Source of the DNA: Pseudopedobacter saltans DSM 12145
GTDB taxonomy: Bacteria > Bacteroidota > Bacteroidia > Sphingobacteriales > Sphingobacteriaceae
Direction: 5' to 3'
Length of the DNA stretch: 64,000 nt
NCBI RefSeq assembly: GCF_000190735.1
Contig: NC_015177.1
Span: 4,464,001-4,528,000, forward strand
Shown: positions 44,852 through 53,381 of the stretch, piece by piece
How the letters are laid out: the number at the start of each line of letters is the position of its first letter
How positions within the stretch are numbered: position 1 is the stretch's first letter
Translations under genes and position numbers: made by a program
The notes under the pieces: generated by a model
The model's database searches: none
What the model saw: only the letters and a program-made list of their open reading frames with translations
What the model was told of the DNA's origin: nothing

Positions 44852-46603
44852 ATGAAAAGAAATTATCAAAAATACTTTACAGCTTTATTTTTCGTGACGG
44901 CATCTATGTTGCAGGTCAGCTGTAATAACATTCTGGATTTGGATCCAAAAGCACAAATTGCGGATGGGAACTATTGGAAAAAAGCAAACGATTTCAAACT
45001 GTTTGCAAATAAATTTTATGGTTGGAGACGTGATTTTGGTAGTTCTGTTTATGATTCTCCACATAGTGATAGACGGTCCGATTTAATGACGTCTACAAGT
45101 GCCAATGTATGGAGTAATGGAACAAATTCTATTCCTGCTTCAGATGGTAATTTTTCTGGAGCATTTAGTAAGGTTAGAGACGTAAATACATTAATTTTGA
45201 AGGCTGAAGCTTATAATAAGCCAGAGGAAATAGCTCAATATGTTGCAGAAGCCAGATTTTTTAGAGCATATACTTACTTTGATTTGCTTCAATTATTTGG
45301 AGATGCTCCGATTATAAAAAATATCACAGATGTAACTGATCCTATACTAAGTTCGGGAAGAAACTCTCGAGCAGAAGTCGCTGATTTCATTATCGAAGAT
45401 TTACAGGCTGCTATACCTAACCTGCCATTACAAAGTGCTATACCTGCATCTGATGCGGGAAGAGTAAGCAGAGGGGCGGCACAAGCCTTTCTTTCTAGGG
45501 TGGCTTTGTTTGAAGGTACTTGGCAAAAATTTAGAGGTAATACATCTAGAGCAATTATTTTATTGGATATTGCTGCGAACTCAGCAAAAGAGGTTATAAA
45601 TAGCAATGAATACACATTGTTTAAGCCCGCTGTATTAGGTGATTCTGCGCAAAAATATCTGTTCATATTAGAAGATGCAAAATCTAATCCGGCGGGTATC
45701 AAAAAATCAGAAAACAAAGAGTATATTTTTGTTAATCGCCATGATGAGGTATTGAATCCTATTGGACAAAATATTACTCAGGAAACATTTGCAAACGTAC
45801 AATTTGTCAGTAAAAAGTTTGCAAATATGTATCTAACACAAAATGGCTTACCTATAAATCATCCTGGAAATACGCAATTTCAGGGATATGCTACTATTGT
45901 TTCTGAGTATACTAATCGTGACAATCGAATGAAATATACCCTTATGCCACCAAAGCGAGCATATTGGAGAAATAATAGCCCAAGAGTAACTTGGTTGGGA
46001 GATGCAGCAGATCGTGCTTCTGCCGCATTTACTTCTTATATTCCAGGAGCAGGAGGCAGTGGTTATAATAACCAAAAATGGGCAGCAGAAAGGGCAGTTC
46101 CAGACCGTTCAGAAGGCTATGATTATCCAATTATTCGTTATGCGGAAGTTCTATTGAATTATGCTGAGGCTGTTTACGAAAGAGACGATGCAATTTCGGA
46201 TGCGGATTTGGATATATCATTGAATCTGGTAAGAAATAGGGTAAATATGGCAATGCCTAAACTAAGTAACGCTTTTGTAAATACAAATAGTTTAGAAATG
46301 CGTACTGAAATAAGAAGAGAACGTACAGTGGAGTTATTTAATGAAGGTTTTAGAATTGATGATTTAAAACGATGGAAGACTGCCGAAACTGAAATGCCTC
46401 TGAATATATTAGGCATTCGATGGACAGGTACAGAATATCAGACAACATCAGGTTGGAGTACAATTTCGCGTCCAAGAAATTCGGAGGGAGATATCGTGAT
46501 TGAATCTGGACGGGTTTGGGAGCAAAAGCATTATTTGTATCCTATACCAGCAGATCAGTTAAAACTGAATCCCAATTTAAAGCAAAATCCAGAATGGGAA
46601 TAA
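44852..46603 (+). CDS. SusD-like surface glycan-binding lipoprotein (RagB/SusD)
   Basis: I start at ATG 44,852 (583 aa) because it opens a lipoprotein signal with Cys24 (LQVSC); the frame is open further upstream into susC but that is an artefact. The N-terminal part NNILDLDPKAQI and the TPR-like EARFFRAYTYFDLLQLFGDAP helices are hallmark SusD segments. The C-terminal IRYAEVLLNYAEAVY and IRRERTVELFNEGFRIDDLK confirm the family. It sits on the SusC barrel as a lid and binds the glycan. The specific ligand cannot be read from this family. Confidence 0.97.
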   Translation: MKRNYQKYFTALFFVTASMLQVSCNNILDLDPKAQIADGNYWKKANDFKLFANKFYGWRRDFGSSVYDSPHSDRRSDLMTSTSANVWSNGTNSIPASDGNFSGAFSKVRDVNTLILKAEAYNKPEEIAQYVAEARFFRAYTYFDLLQLFGDAPIIKNITDVTDPILSSGRNSRAEVADFIIEDLQAAIPNLPLQSAIPASDAGRVSRGAAQAFLSRVALFEGTWQKFRGNTSRAIILLDIAANSAKEVINSNEYTLFKPAVLGDSAQKYLFILEDAKSNPAGIKKSENKEYIFVNRHDEVLNPIGQNITQETFANVQFVSKKFANMYLTQNGLPINHPGNTQFQGYATIVSEYTNRDNRMKYTLMPPKRAYWRNNSPRVTWLGDAADRASAAFTSYIPGAGGSGYNNQKWAAERAVPDRSEGYDYPIIRYAEVLLNYAEAVYERDDAISDADLDISLNLVRNRVNMAMPKLSNAFVNTNSLEMRTEIRRERTVELFNEGFRIDDLKRWKTAETEMPLNILGIRWTGTEYQTTSGWSTISRPRNSEGDIVIESGRVWEQKHYLYPIPADQLKLNPNLKQNPEWE

Positions 46604-46658
46604 TTTATCTGTCCTCAAGTAAGGCAGCTTTAATCAAAATTTAAATCGAACTTTTAAG

Positions 46659-48065
46659 ATGAGAAATTTTATAAAAAATATACAAGAAAAAGGAATGCTA
46701 TTTGGGATTGTTATGACGTCTTTGGTAATCTTTTCTTGTAGTGATTCTTTAGTAGACCAAATCGCGGTAGAAAGAACTGTTATAACAAATATTCAAATAA
46801 AAACAACTACAGAATTGCCTTTGTTAATTGGGAAAGATAGTTTGTTGACCGTTGTTTATGCGCCAGAAAGCCCTTCTAATTCGAAATTGGAATGGAGTAG
46901 CAGTGACGAGAGCATAGCTAAGGTTTCGCAAGAGGGAAGAGTAAGTGCAATGGCATTAGGTGCAGCTAAAATTACAGTGAAATCTACAGACGGTAGTGCC
47001 AGAGCATCAAGTATTGACGTGAGAGTGATTAATAGTATAGATTATATAACAGGCATTACATTGACATCTGCAAGTGCTCAGTTGTTTGAGAATGAAACTT
47101 TATTACTTAACGCAGCTATTGCGCCATTAAACGCTACTTATAAAACATTGAAATGGACGAGCAGTGATAACTCTGTAGCTGTGGTTTCGGAAACGGGTGA
47201 CGTGACAGGTGTAAAAGAAGGAACGGTAACTATTACTGCGTCTGCGACAGATGGCAGCGGAAAGAAAGGAACCATATTATTAACCGTGAAAAAAGTTATT
47301 CCTTTAACTGGAATTGCCATTAGTACAGTAATTAATGAAACTTTAGCCATTGATCAGTTATTGCCTATAGAGGTAACACTTGCTCCATCTAATGCGACAG
47401 CACAATCTTTAGTGTGGTCTTCTGATAATCCAGCGATAGCTTCGGTATCTAATACAGGTATTGTTAAAGGGATGGGAGACGGAAGGGCTACTATAACAGT
47501 ATCTGCAAAAAACGATTCTAATATTAAGGCTACTATTACGGTAGTCGTTGAAGCTGGTAAGATAAATGACACATTTTTAGTTTCAAATTCAGTGTGGAAA
47601 GTGGCTACTGCAAATTCGTCAAGTGTAATATCAGATGGGTTGTTCAAGGCTACTATGGCGGTCCAGTCTGTAGGTCCTCCGATTAAATACAGAGCAGATT
47701 TTCAGAGAAATGGAGGGGCGATTCTTCATGCAGGGAATTATCCAATTATAGCATTTAAATTTAACAGACCAATAGGAGCAGGAAATATAGTTTTTGATAC
47801 CAATAATGGTTCGTATTTGAATGGAAATAATAAATTGACAACCTTAACCGCAAAAGATGGAATACAAGTGCACTATGCAGATCTAAGTACAGGTACTTTC
47901 GGACCAAGTGCTGTTAAATTATCAACACTAACAGCTACAACATTAACGGTTTTTCAATTGAAAATAGCTGATTTTGTATTGGCAGATGGAGATAATCATT
48001 ACGAAGTGTATTGGGTGAAATCATTTAAAACGGTTGCTGATTTACAAGCTTACATCAATCAATAA
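46659..48065 (+). CDS. BIg2-repeat surface lipoprotein, putative glycan-binding
   Basis: The 468-aa protein is a lipoprotein (Cys27, VIFSC) with three BIg2-type Ig repeats (about 42-122, 128-208 and 213-296; each with the WSSSDxSIAxV and GxxxGxxxGxAxIT signatures). A C-terminal ~165-residue beta domain (YPIIAFKFNRP, FQLKIADFVLADGDNHYEVYWVKSF) follows and resembles DUF4979. That domain recurs in the protein at 49,605. It is the third gene of the susCD operon, a position usually held by a surface glycan-binding protein in Bacteroidetes, with the Ig repeats acting as a stalk and the last domain binding the ligand. The spacing to the next gene is 73 bases. Confidence 0.88.
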   Translation: MRNFIKNIQEKGMLFGIVMTSLVIFSCSDSLVDQIAVERTVITNIQIKTTTELPLLIGKDSLLTVVYAPESPSNSKLEWSSSDESIAKVSQEGRVSAMALGAAKITVKSTDGSARASSIDVRVINSIDYITGITLTSASAQLFENETLLLNAAIAPLNATYKTLKWTSSDNSVAVVSETGDVTGVKEGTVTITASATDGSGKKGTILLTVKKVIPLTGIAISTVINETLAIDQLLPIEVTLAPSNATAQSLVWSSDNPAIASVSNTGIVKGMGDGRATITVSAKNDSNIKATITVVVEAGKINDTFLVSNSVWKVATANSSSVISDGLFKATMAVQSVGPPIKYRADFQRNGGAILHAGNYPIIAFKFNRPIGAGNIVFDTNNGSYLNGNNKLTTLTAKDGIQVHYADLSTGTFGPSAVKLSTLTATTLTVFQLKIADFVLADGDNHYEVYWVKSFKTVADLQAYINQ

Positions 48066-48138
48066 AAATATTTATAAGGTGCTTTCTGAGGAAAAATAAT
48101 TGTATGCTATCTTCAGAGGCATCTTCAAAAATAGCGTT

Positions 48139-49419
48139 ATGAGAAGCGGAATTTCAAAGATAAGTTTTAGCCTGTTGCTGGCAGGCGCTTTAACAATAGG
48201 ATGTAAAAAGTCTGGAGGAGACCAAACACCGAATCCAGATCCAAATCCTCCAGTATCTGCTATTAAAATAGTACATCCTGGAATGCTGCACACTGCAGAT
48301 GATCTTGCTTTTGTGAAAATAAAAGTGGATGCTGGTCTGTCACCATGGAAAGAAGGATATGACAAATTTAACACCAGTACACATTTGAATCTAAGCTATA
48401 CAGCTAATCCTACAATAAAATTAATCAGAGGGGGCAATTCTACAGAAGAGCCGTCCCCAGATAATTATGCAAATGCTTTTAGAGATTCGCATGCCGCATA
48501 TCAAATGGGGATTAAATGGAAGTTAACAGGAGATGACCGTTGGGCAGCAAAAGGTGTGGAGATCTTAAATGCCTGGGCTGGTACTTGTAAGTCTATTAAT
48601 GGCGATAGTAATAAATTTTTAGCTTCTGGTATTTATGGTTTTACTTTTGCCAATGCAGCAGAACTATTAAGAAATTACAGTGGCTGGAAAATTGAAGATT
48701 TTACAGCCTATAAAAAATGGATGTTGGATGTCTTTTACCCATTGGCTTTGGACTTTTTAGAGAGACATAATGGAGCATGCAATTCCCATTACTGGACTAA
48801 TTGGGATGCCGCAAATATGTGTTCCGTTTTGTCTATAGGAATACTAACAGATGATGTGAGTAAGGTTAATTATGCCATTAATTATTTTAAGAAAGGTATT
48901 GGTAATGGTAATATAGATAATGCAGTGACAGCCATACACAAAGTAAACGGCGAAGTTTTGGGACAAGGACAGGAATCAGGAAGAGATCAGGGACATGCAA
49001 CACTGGTGATTTCCCTGTTGGGCTCTTTTTGTCAAATGGCCTATAATGTTGGTGAGGACCTTTTTGCCTATAAAGATAACAAATTCTTAGCTTTGTGTGA
49101 GTATACAGCTAAGTACAATTATTCCGATGCATCGGGTATATTTCTTTATAATGTCCCTTTTACGGAATATATAAGGAAATATAATGTCAATTGTTCGGCT
49201 TCCGAGACCTTAACAACCGTATCAGCCGTAGGAAGAGGTGAGTTGAGGCCGTGTTGGGAACTGGTATATAATCATTATGCGAAAGTAAAAGGTATAGAAG
49301 CTAAATATTCCAAAATGTTTGCTGAAAAAGTCCGTCCTGAAGGAGGGGGGAGTCATTATGGTCCTAACAGTGGAGGATATGATCAATTAGGATTCGGTAC
49401 TTTATTGTTTTCTAAGTAA
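48139..49419 (+). CDS. Alginate-lyase-superfamily polysaccharide lyase (PL38-like), lipoprotein
   Basis: I start at ATG 48,139 (426 aa) because a lipobox follows (ALTIGC, Cys22); a TTG at 48,100 adds 13 residues. The (alpha/alpha) barrel carries NSHYWTNWDAANMCSVLSIG and LGQGQESGRDQGHATL, the Asn/Tyr/Arg/His-bearing segments of the alginate_lyase Pfam family. Layout and context are nearest to PL38, for which activity on glucuronan and alginate has been reported. It cleaves a uronate-containing chain at the surface or in the periplasm, and its products would be finished by the GH88 encoded downstream. Assignment to PL38 over PL5-like families is moderate. Confidence 0.82.
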   Translation: MRSGISKISFSLLLAGALTIGCKKSGGDQTPNPDPNPPVSAIKIVHPGMLHTADDLAFVKIKVDAGLSPWKEGYDKFNTSTHLNLSYTANPTIKLIRGGNSTEEPSPDNYANAFRDSHAAYQMGIKWKLTGDDRWAAKGVEILNAWAGTCKSINGDSNKFLASGIYGFTFANAAELLRNYSGWKIEDFTAYKKWMLDVFYPLALDFLERHNGACNSHYWTNWDAANMCSVLSIGILTDDVSKVNYAINYFKKGIGNGNIDNAVTAIHKVNGEVLGQGQESGRDQGHATLVISLLGSFCQMAYNVGEDLFAYKDNKFLALCEYTAKYNYSDASGIFLYNVPFTEYIRKYNVNCSASETLTTVSAVGRGELRPCWELVYNHYAKVKGIEAKYSKMFAEKVRPEGGGSHYGPNSGGYDQLGFGTLLFSK

Positions 49420-49428
49420 TAAAGGAAT

Positions 49429-49460
49429 AAGGGCATGAAATAGATCATGCCCTTTATTTT
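49429..49460 (+). terminator. Rho-independent terminator after the PL38-like gene
   Basis: AAGGGCATGA (49,429-49,438) pairs perfectly with TCATGCCCTT (49,445-49,454) around AATAGA, followed by TATTTT. It ends the susC-susD-BIg2-lyase transcript. Confidence 0.78.
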
Positions 49461-49604
49461 AAGATCATATTATTCTCTATTAATCCCATACATATTCTTA
49501 TAAATACTAATTGATAGAGGAATTCCCTATGTATCAAAAATATAATTGTCTTCACTCATTTTTAGTTGGTTAAGAGCAGGTGATCATTATAAATTAAATC
49601 AATT

Positions 49605-50885
49605 ATGCACATTTTTACTAAATTAAATTTAACAGTTGCATTGGTGGTGGGTTTAGCTTTTGGGGTAGATGCACAAACAGAAAAAGCGTTAAATCACGAT
49701 TTCAGAACTGGAAATCTTTATAGCTGGCAAGTAGATCCGGGACAGAGTTATTCATCATTGGCTATTAATAGCAGTTTGAATCCTGTCAGAATGATAATTA
49801 AGCAGGGACAGGCAAATAACGCCGAAAATACCAATTACAGATCCGATATACGCGTTACACCATTAGCAGGTAATGCGCTGAACCCGGAAATAACAATTTA
49901 TAAACAGTATCCTGTGGTTGCTATTAAATGGAAAAGACCTGTTTCTCGTAGTGTAACCTTTGACGATACATCATTAGGTACGGTAACCAGCAACCCGGGA
50001 ATTACTTTTGATACCGATAAAGGAGATTACAAAAGAGGAAGTAATAATGATACCCGATTAACAGTAGATGATTATACCGTTTCTTATTGGAATATGGCTA
50101 CAGGTTTATTAAGGGCCAATGGAAGTAATAATGTCTACGCTTTAACAGGTCATGCAGCAACATTGCCTACGGGTACAGATCAATTTATAACAGATTCTAT
50201 TCAGTTAGGTAGAATTACCATAAAAGTAGCGGATATTAAGATGTCAGCAACAGAAAAGGCAAATGGTATGAACTTAATAGATGTACTTTGGATAAAAACT
50301 TTTCCATCTGTGGAGGCGTTACAGGCATATATTGAGGGAGGTGAAACACTACCGGTTTCTTTGTCAAACTATAAAGTACAATTACAAAATAATGGTAATG
50401 TCGCGGTAAATTGGACTGTAGAATCAGAATATAATAATGATTATTTTACCGTAGAACGCAAACAGGCAAACGGAGAATTTATGCGGATAGCAAAAATACC
50501 TTCTAAAGGTACGGGATCATTAAGTTACAGCATCATAGATAATAATGCAGCTGCAGGAGTTAATTATTATCGATTGGCTCAAGTAGACAAAGACGGTACG
50601 AGGATAGAGCTTGGAATTCAGTCTGTAAATGTAGCTTTAAGTAATGAAAGTAATCTTAAAGTGTTCCCTCAGCCGATTATAGGTAGTGAGCTTATTTTTA
50701 CTTACAATTCAAAACTACCGACTTTGGAGGTGCAGTTATTGGATGTAACAGGTAAAAAGGTGCTTAGGGATAATATTACAGCACTAGAGGGCAATAATTA
50801 TACTGTAAAACTGAAAAATAATCTTGCTGCGGGTGTTTATGTTTTATTAGTAAATAATCAGCAACATAAAGTGGTAATTAAATAA
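49605..50885 (+). CDS. T9SS-exported DUF4979-like glycan-binding protein
   Basis: The 426-aa protein has a signal peptide to about residue 24 (GVDAQ). Residues ~25-245 form a beta domain matching the C-terminal domain of the BIg2 lipoprotein upstream (YPVVAIKWKRPV, ITIKVADIKMS, DVLWIKTFPSVEALQAYIEG in parts). A FN3-like spacer follows (LPVSLSNYKVQ to QSVNVA). The last ~75 residues are a type A T9SS sorting domain (LKVFPQP, GVYVLLVNN). It would be secreted by T9SS and attached at the surface, where it probably binds the same glycan. It stands alone between two terminator hairpins, so it may be expressed separately. Confidence 0.88.
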   Translation: MHIFTKLNLTVALVVGLAFGVDAQTEKALNHDFRTGNLYSWQVDPGQSYSSLAINSSLNPVRMIIKQGQANNAENTNYRSDIRVTPLAGNALNPEITIYKQYPVVAIKWKRPVSRSVTFDDTSLGTVTSNPGITFDTDKGDYKRGSNNDTRLTVDDYTVSYWNMATGLLRANGSNNVYALTGHAATLPTGTDQFITDSIQLGRITIKVADIKMSATEKANGMNLIDVLWIKTFPSVEALQAYIEGGETLPVSLSNYKVQLQNNGNVAVNWTVESEYNNDYFTVERKQANGEFMRIAKIPSKGTGSLSYSIIDNNAAAGVNYYRLAQVDKDGTRIELGIQSVNVALSNESNLKVFPQPIIGSELIFTYNSKLPTLEVQLLDVTGKKVLRDNITALEGNNYTVKLKNNLAAGVYVLLVNNQQHKVVIK

Positions 50886-50902
50886 AAAGCTGATTCAAGG
50901 AG

Positions 50903-50946
50903 AAGGTAAACATGTATGGTATTAGCCGGACAGTTTACCTTTTTTT
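50903..50946 (+). terminator. Terminator after the T9SS protein gene
   Basis: AAGGTAAAC (50,903-50,911) pairs perfectly with GTTTACCTT (50,933-50,941); the 21-base loop is long, but a run of seven T follows directly. Confidence 0.65.
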
Positions 50947-51108
50947 GTTTGGAGTGAGCGTTTAGCTGTTTTTAGAATTTATATCATTTTTATTCTTTTA
51001 GTCGGTAAGTTTAGTTTTTGTTATTTTTCTAATTTATATTCTAAAACTTTGTAAAGTTGTAATAAACTGGATAAAAATATTTAAAAATGATAAAAGTTGA
51101 CACAATTC

Positions 51109-51138
51109 ACTAAACCGATTTAGTTTTTATTATATTTG
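51109..51138 (+). promoter_or_regulatory. Operator-promoter upstream of GH88
   Basis: ACTAAACCGATTTAGT (51,109-51,124) is the reverse complement of the palindrome upstream of susC. TTTTTAT and the perfect -7 element TATATTTG (51,131-51,138) follow at the same distance as in the other two sites. The element overlaps the -33 region, where a bound repressor would block RNA polymerase. Confidence 0.65.
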
Positions 51139-51156
51139 AAATATACAATTATATAC

Positions 51157-52458
51157 ATGTTAAATAATCGGTTGGTTTATTATAATAAGGCTGGTCTTCT
51201 GTATTATAGGCAGAAGCCAGTTAATTTGTTGGTAAGACGGGTAAATACCTTGTTTGTTTTAAGTTGTTCGGTTTGTTTAGTGCTATTGCTGTTTGCTTGC
51301 TCATCTGATAAACAGTTTAGTACAGATGAAAATATAGTGTACTGTGAAAAGCAGGTTTTCAAGACATTGGCTTCTATTCCACTAGATACGCCAAATATTC
51401 CAAGAAATATCAAAGATGACGAAGGTAATTGGCGTTATGTAAATTATAAAGATTGGACCAGTGGTTTTTGGCCGGGTACTTTATGGTATTTGTATGAAGC
51501 CACTAAAAATGATTCTTTAAAGCAAGAGGCCGAAAGGTTTACTTCCGAACTTTATAATCTTTCTATAGAGCCGGCATTTGATCACGATTTGGGATTTCAG
51601 ATTTTTAATTCTTATGGTCATGCTTATAAGTTGACCGGTGATGAAGAATATAAAGAAGTGGTGTTGCGTACCGCAGATACGTTAGCCACTTTATATAATC
51701 CGAAAGTAGGAACAATACTGTCGTGGCCACGTTCGGTACCAAATATGGAATGGCCGCAACACAATACCATTATAGATAATATGATTAATCTGGAGCTGTT
51801 ATTCTGGGCGTCAAAAAATGGAGGAACAAAAAATCTGTACGATATAGCAGTTCGACATGCGGAGACCACAATGAAGAATCATTTTAGGAATGACTACACC
51901 TCTTATCATGTAGTGGTTTACGATAAGGATTCAGGGGAAAGAATTAAACAGGTTACCCATCAGGGATATGCAGATGAGACCATGTGGGCGAGGGGGCAAT
52001 CCTGGGCTATTTATGGTTATACCATGGTTTATCGGGAAACTAAAGACCAGAGATTTTTAGATTTTGCACAGAAAGTCACTGATGTTTATCTGGAGAAATT
52101 ACCGAAGGATTTGATTCCTTACTGGGATTTTAATGCTCCCGATATTCCAAACGCTCCTAAAGATGCTTCAGCAGCCGGGGTGGTAGCTTCTGGTTTATTG
52201 GAACTCTCTACTTTTGTAAAAGATCAGAATAAAGCGAGACATTATCGGGAGGTTGCAGAAAAGATGATTACCAGTTTATCTTCTGCTGAATATCAAAGCA
52301 GGGATAAAAATTCGGCTTTCATTACCCATGTAACAGGTCATAAACCAAACGGAACGGAAGTAGATACTTCTATCAATTATGGCGATTATTACTATATAGA
52401 AGCGCTAGTAAGGCTGAAAAAATTACAGCAGGGAATTGGCTTAGGTAAAAATCTATAA
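51157..52458 (+). CDS. GH88 unsaturated glucuronyl hydrolase, lipoprotein
   Basis: The ATG at 51,157 gives 433 aa, but its signal would have an unusually long 30-residue n-region (lipobox Cys48, LLLFAC) and the start lies only ~18 bases after the -7 box. A TTG at 51,226 or 51,229 would give a normal lipoprotein signal and a longer leader. The (alpha/alpha)6 barrel carries both GH88 catalytic Asp residues: D144 in FDHDLGFQIF and D207 in IIDNMINLELL, 63 apart as in Bacillus UGL (D88/D149). The enzyme hydrolyses the unsaturated uronate that lyases leave. Its operator indicates joint induction with susC and GH97. The next gene begins after 23 bases. Confidence 0.92.
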   Translation: MLNNRLVYYNKAGLLYYRQKPVNLLVRRVNTLFVLSCSVCLVLLLFACSSDKQFSTDENIVYCEKQVFKTLASIPLDTPNIPRNIKDDEGNWRYVNYKDWTSGFWPGTLWYLYEATKNDSLKQEAERFTSELYNLSIEPAFDHDLGFQIFNSYGHAYKLTGDEEYKEVVLRTADTLATLYNPKVGTILSWPRSVPNMEWPQHNTIIDNMINLELLFWASKNGGTKNLYDIAVRHAETTMKNHFRNDYTSYHVVVYDKDSGERIKQVTHQGYADETMWARGQSWAIYGYTMVYRETKDQRFLDFAQKVTDVYLEKLPKDLIPYWDFNAPDIPNAPKDASAAGVVASGLLELSTFVKDQNKARHYREVAEKMITSLSSAEYQSRDKNSAFITHVTGHKPNGTEVDTSINYGDYYYIEALVRLKKLQQGIGLGKNL

Positions 52459-52481
52459 TTAGCAGATACGATTATAATATA

Positions 52482-53366
52482 ATGGATAACAAGAATATTG
52501 TTGTAGGGGTTGATGTTGGCGGGTCGCATATCACCGCGGCATTAGTTGATATTAACAGCAGAAGTTTGATTGAGGGAACTACAGTTAGAAAAGCGGTAGA
52601 TAGTAAAGGGAGTGCAGCTGAAATTTTATCGGTATGGAAAGCCGTAATTAAAGATACCTCTATGATTGGAGGATGTAGTATAAAGCGAATAGCTTTTGCG
52701 ATGCCGGGGCCTTTTAATTACGAGAATGGAATAAGTTTGATCAAAGGGGTAGATAAATATGAAAGTTTGTATGGAATGAATATCAAAAAGGAACTTGCCG
52801 ACTGTTTTAATATTCAGGACGACCAGATTTTATTTCGTAATGATGCTGAAGCATTTTTACATGGAGAAGTAGCTGTTGGAGATTTTGATATCACAGATAA
52901 GATTTTAGGCTTTACTTTAGGAACCGGATTTGGATCTGCTTATAGTTACCAGGGAGATACCAGAGATTTGGGTATTGGTCTCTTGCCTTTCAAAGAGACT
53001 ATTGCCGATGATTATTTGACCACAAGGTGGTTTCGTAATATGTATGGAACAAAAACGGGGCAATTTAACAATGTGCAGCAAATCAGCCAGCTGGCTCAGG
53101 AAGGTGATGACACAGCCTTACAGCTATTTAATGAATTTGCTGATAATTTAGCGGAGGTGCTTGGCAAACAGATAAAAGAAATTGACGCTGTTCATATTAT
53201 TCTTGGGGGGAATATTTCTAAGGCACAGGAATTCTTTTTGCCGCGTACCCAGTATCAACTGAATCAAGAAGGTATATTTCCTCAGTTTTATTTAGCCAAA
53301 CTAGGCGAACAATCAGCTATTGTGGGTAGTGCCTATTTGTTTGCCCCACTATTTGATGTGATATAG
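52482..53366 (+). CDS. ROK-family sugar kinase
   Basis: The 294-aa cytoplasmic protein opens with the phosphate-1 loop VGVDVGGSHITAAL. It also has the AMPGPFNYENGI segment, RNDAEAFLHGE, a second phosphate motif LGTGFGSAYS, and the adenosine segment ILGGNIS. There is no DNA-binding HTH, so it is an enzyme rather than an NagC-like repressor. The zinc-binding CxCGxxGC of many ROK kinases is missing (IGLLPFKETIADDYLT instead), as in some Bacteroidetes members. It is the likely hexokinase for a monosaccharide released by this locus, in an operon with GH88 and a MFS transporter. Confidence 0.92.
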   Translation: MDNKNIVVGVDVGGSHITAALVDINSRSLIEGTTVRKAVDSKGSAAEILSVWKAVIKDTSMIGGCSIKRIAFAMPGPFNYENGISLIKGVDKYESLYGMNIKKELADCFNIQDDQILFRNDAEAFLHGEVAVGDFDITDKILGFTLGTGFGSAYSYQGDTRDLGIGLLPFKETIADDYLTTRWFRNMYGTKTGQFNNVQQISQLAQEGDDTALQLFNEFADNLAEVLGKQIKEIDAVHIILGGNISKAQEFFLPRTQYQLNQEGIFPQFYLAKLGEQSAIVGSAYLFAPLFDVI

Positions 53367-53381
53367 AATATATTTTACAAT

